Below are positions 27,566-27,705 of a stretch of 27,705 nt of DNA, in pieces. This stretch comes from a virus: positions 1-27,705 of the IMG/VR virus record IMGVR_UViG_3300043313_001314, one strand, 5' to 3'. The notes beneath the pieces are model-generated. The model saw nothing but the letters and a program-made list of their open reading frames with translations, had not been told where the DNA came from and made no database searches. The position numbers and the translations under genes were made by a program. The stretch's first letter is position 1. Every line of letters begins with the position of its first letter.

Positions 27566-27584
27566 TAGTCCCTATCTATGGCCG

Positions 27585-27614
27585 ATTGTAGGGGTCACCT
27601 ACGAAAAACGTGAA
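27585..27614 (-). promoter_or_regulatory. Late operon promoter candidate
   Basis: Reading leftward, TTCACG (27614-27609), an 18-base spacer and TACAAT (27590-27585) give a good sigma-70-type promoter (four and five of six consensus bases). Transcription would begin near 27578, about a dozen bases before the first late gene. The surrounding 27480-27620 is much more AT-rich than the rest of the window. No other equally good promoter was seen ahead of the structural genes. Confidence 0.6.
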
Positions 27615-27639
27615 ACATGGGTCTGAAGTGGCGCGGCCG

Positions 27640-27705
27640 GGCGGCGCACGCCCGCAGCCGGGCGCGGGCGGGCCGGCCCCCTCCGGGGGGAGGGAGTCCC
27701 GTTGA
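27640..27705. other. GC-extreme right end without genes
   Basis: The last 65 bases are nearly all G and C, with GGGCGGGC-type runs and a CCCCC/GGGGG inverted repeat near 27677-27693. No ORF is credible. Together with the G-rich left end it could hold the cohesive-end or packaging site, since HNH and terminase genes are next to it. That is inference; the window edge may be arbitrary. Confidence 0.3.

Noticed and set aside
1-27705. Integrated prophage with attL and attR
   Set aside because: Only one tRNA fragment was noticed and phage genes flank it on both sides, which fits attP.
1-27705. CRISPR array, rRNA or insertion sequence
   Set aside because: No regularly spaced repeat array, no rRNA-like sequence and no transposase motif was seen on either strand.

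Overview
The window reads as a small, high-GC temperate siphophage of an actinobacterium, essentially all phage and close to a complete genome. Almost every gene lies on the minus strand. The actinobacterial assignment rests on the GC-rich third codon positions, the very frequent GTG starts, a phage-borne WhiB protein, and an attachment site derived from a tRNA-Gly(GCC) gene. Phage genes lie on both sides of that tRNA fragment, so the molecule looks like the excised or virion form carrying attP, not an integrated prophage. No host genus can be named from the sequence alone.

Right half (about 27.6 to 12.0 kb, transcribed leftward): one long late operon. It starts at a promoter-like sequence (27585-27614). 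It encodes an endonuclease VII-like protein, an HNH endonuclease, large terminase, portal, prohead protease, a receptor-binding-like module (BppU-like protein, collagen/YadA-like fibre, two small proteins), HK97-fold major capsid protein, neck proteins, tail tube, tape measure, minor tail proteins, amidase endolysin, a two-segment holin candidate, and two tiny single-span membrane peptides. Most junctions are ATGA or GTGA overlaps, so translation is tightly coupled.

Middle (about 12.0 to 8.7 kb): the lysogeny module. It contains attP beside a tyrosine integrase, an excisionase-like DNA-binding protein, a short coiled-coil membrane protein, a repressor-like protein on the plus strand, and a divergent MerR/excisionase-type regulator. 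Tandem 11-bp repeats lie between the last two. Several repeat families cluster here: a 21-bp pair flanking the integrase, 15-bp direct repeats near attP, and a 15-bp motif in three copies.

Left half (about 8.7 to 0.08 kb, leftward): the early operon. It holds a ParB-like protein, small unknown proteins, a secreted transglycosylase-like protein, a YqaJ exonuclease and RecT recombination pair, WhiB, a C5-cytosine methyltransferase, small zinc-binding proteins, a possible PD-(D/E)XK protein, a beta-class N4/N6 methyltransferase, and two replication-type proteins. The leftmost kilobase has G-run arrays with strong quadruplex potential.

The points most worth following are the double methyltransferase/nuclease/zinc-protein cluster, the fibre module inserted between protease and capsid genes together with a second copy of its small partner protein, AT-rich islands confined to conserved stretches of capsid and portal genes, and the unexplained repeat families around attP.
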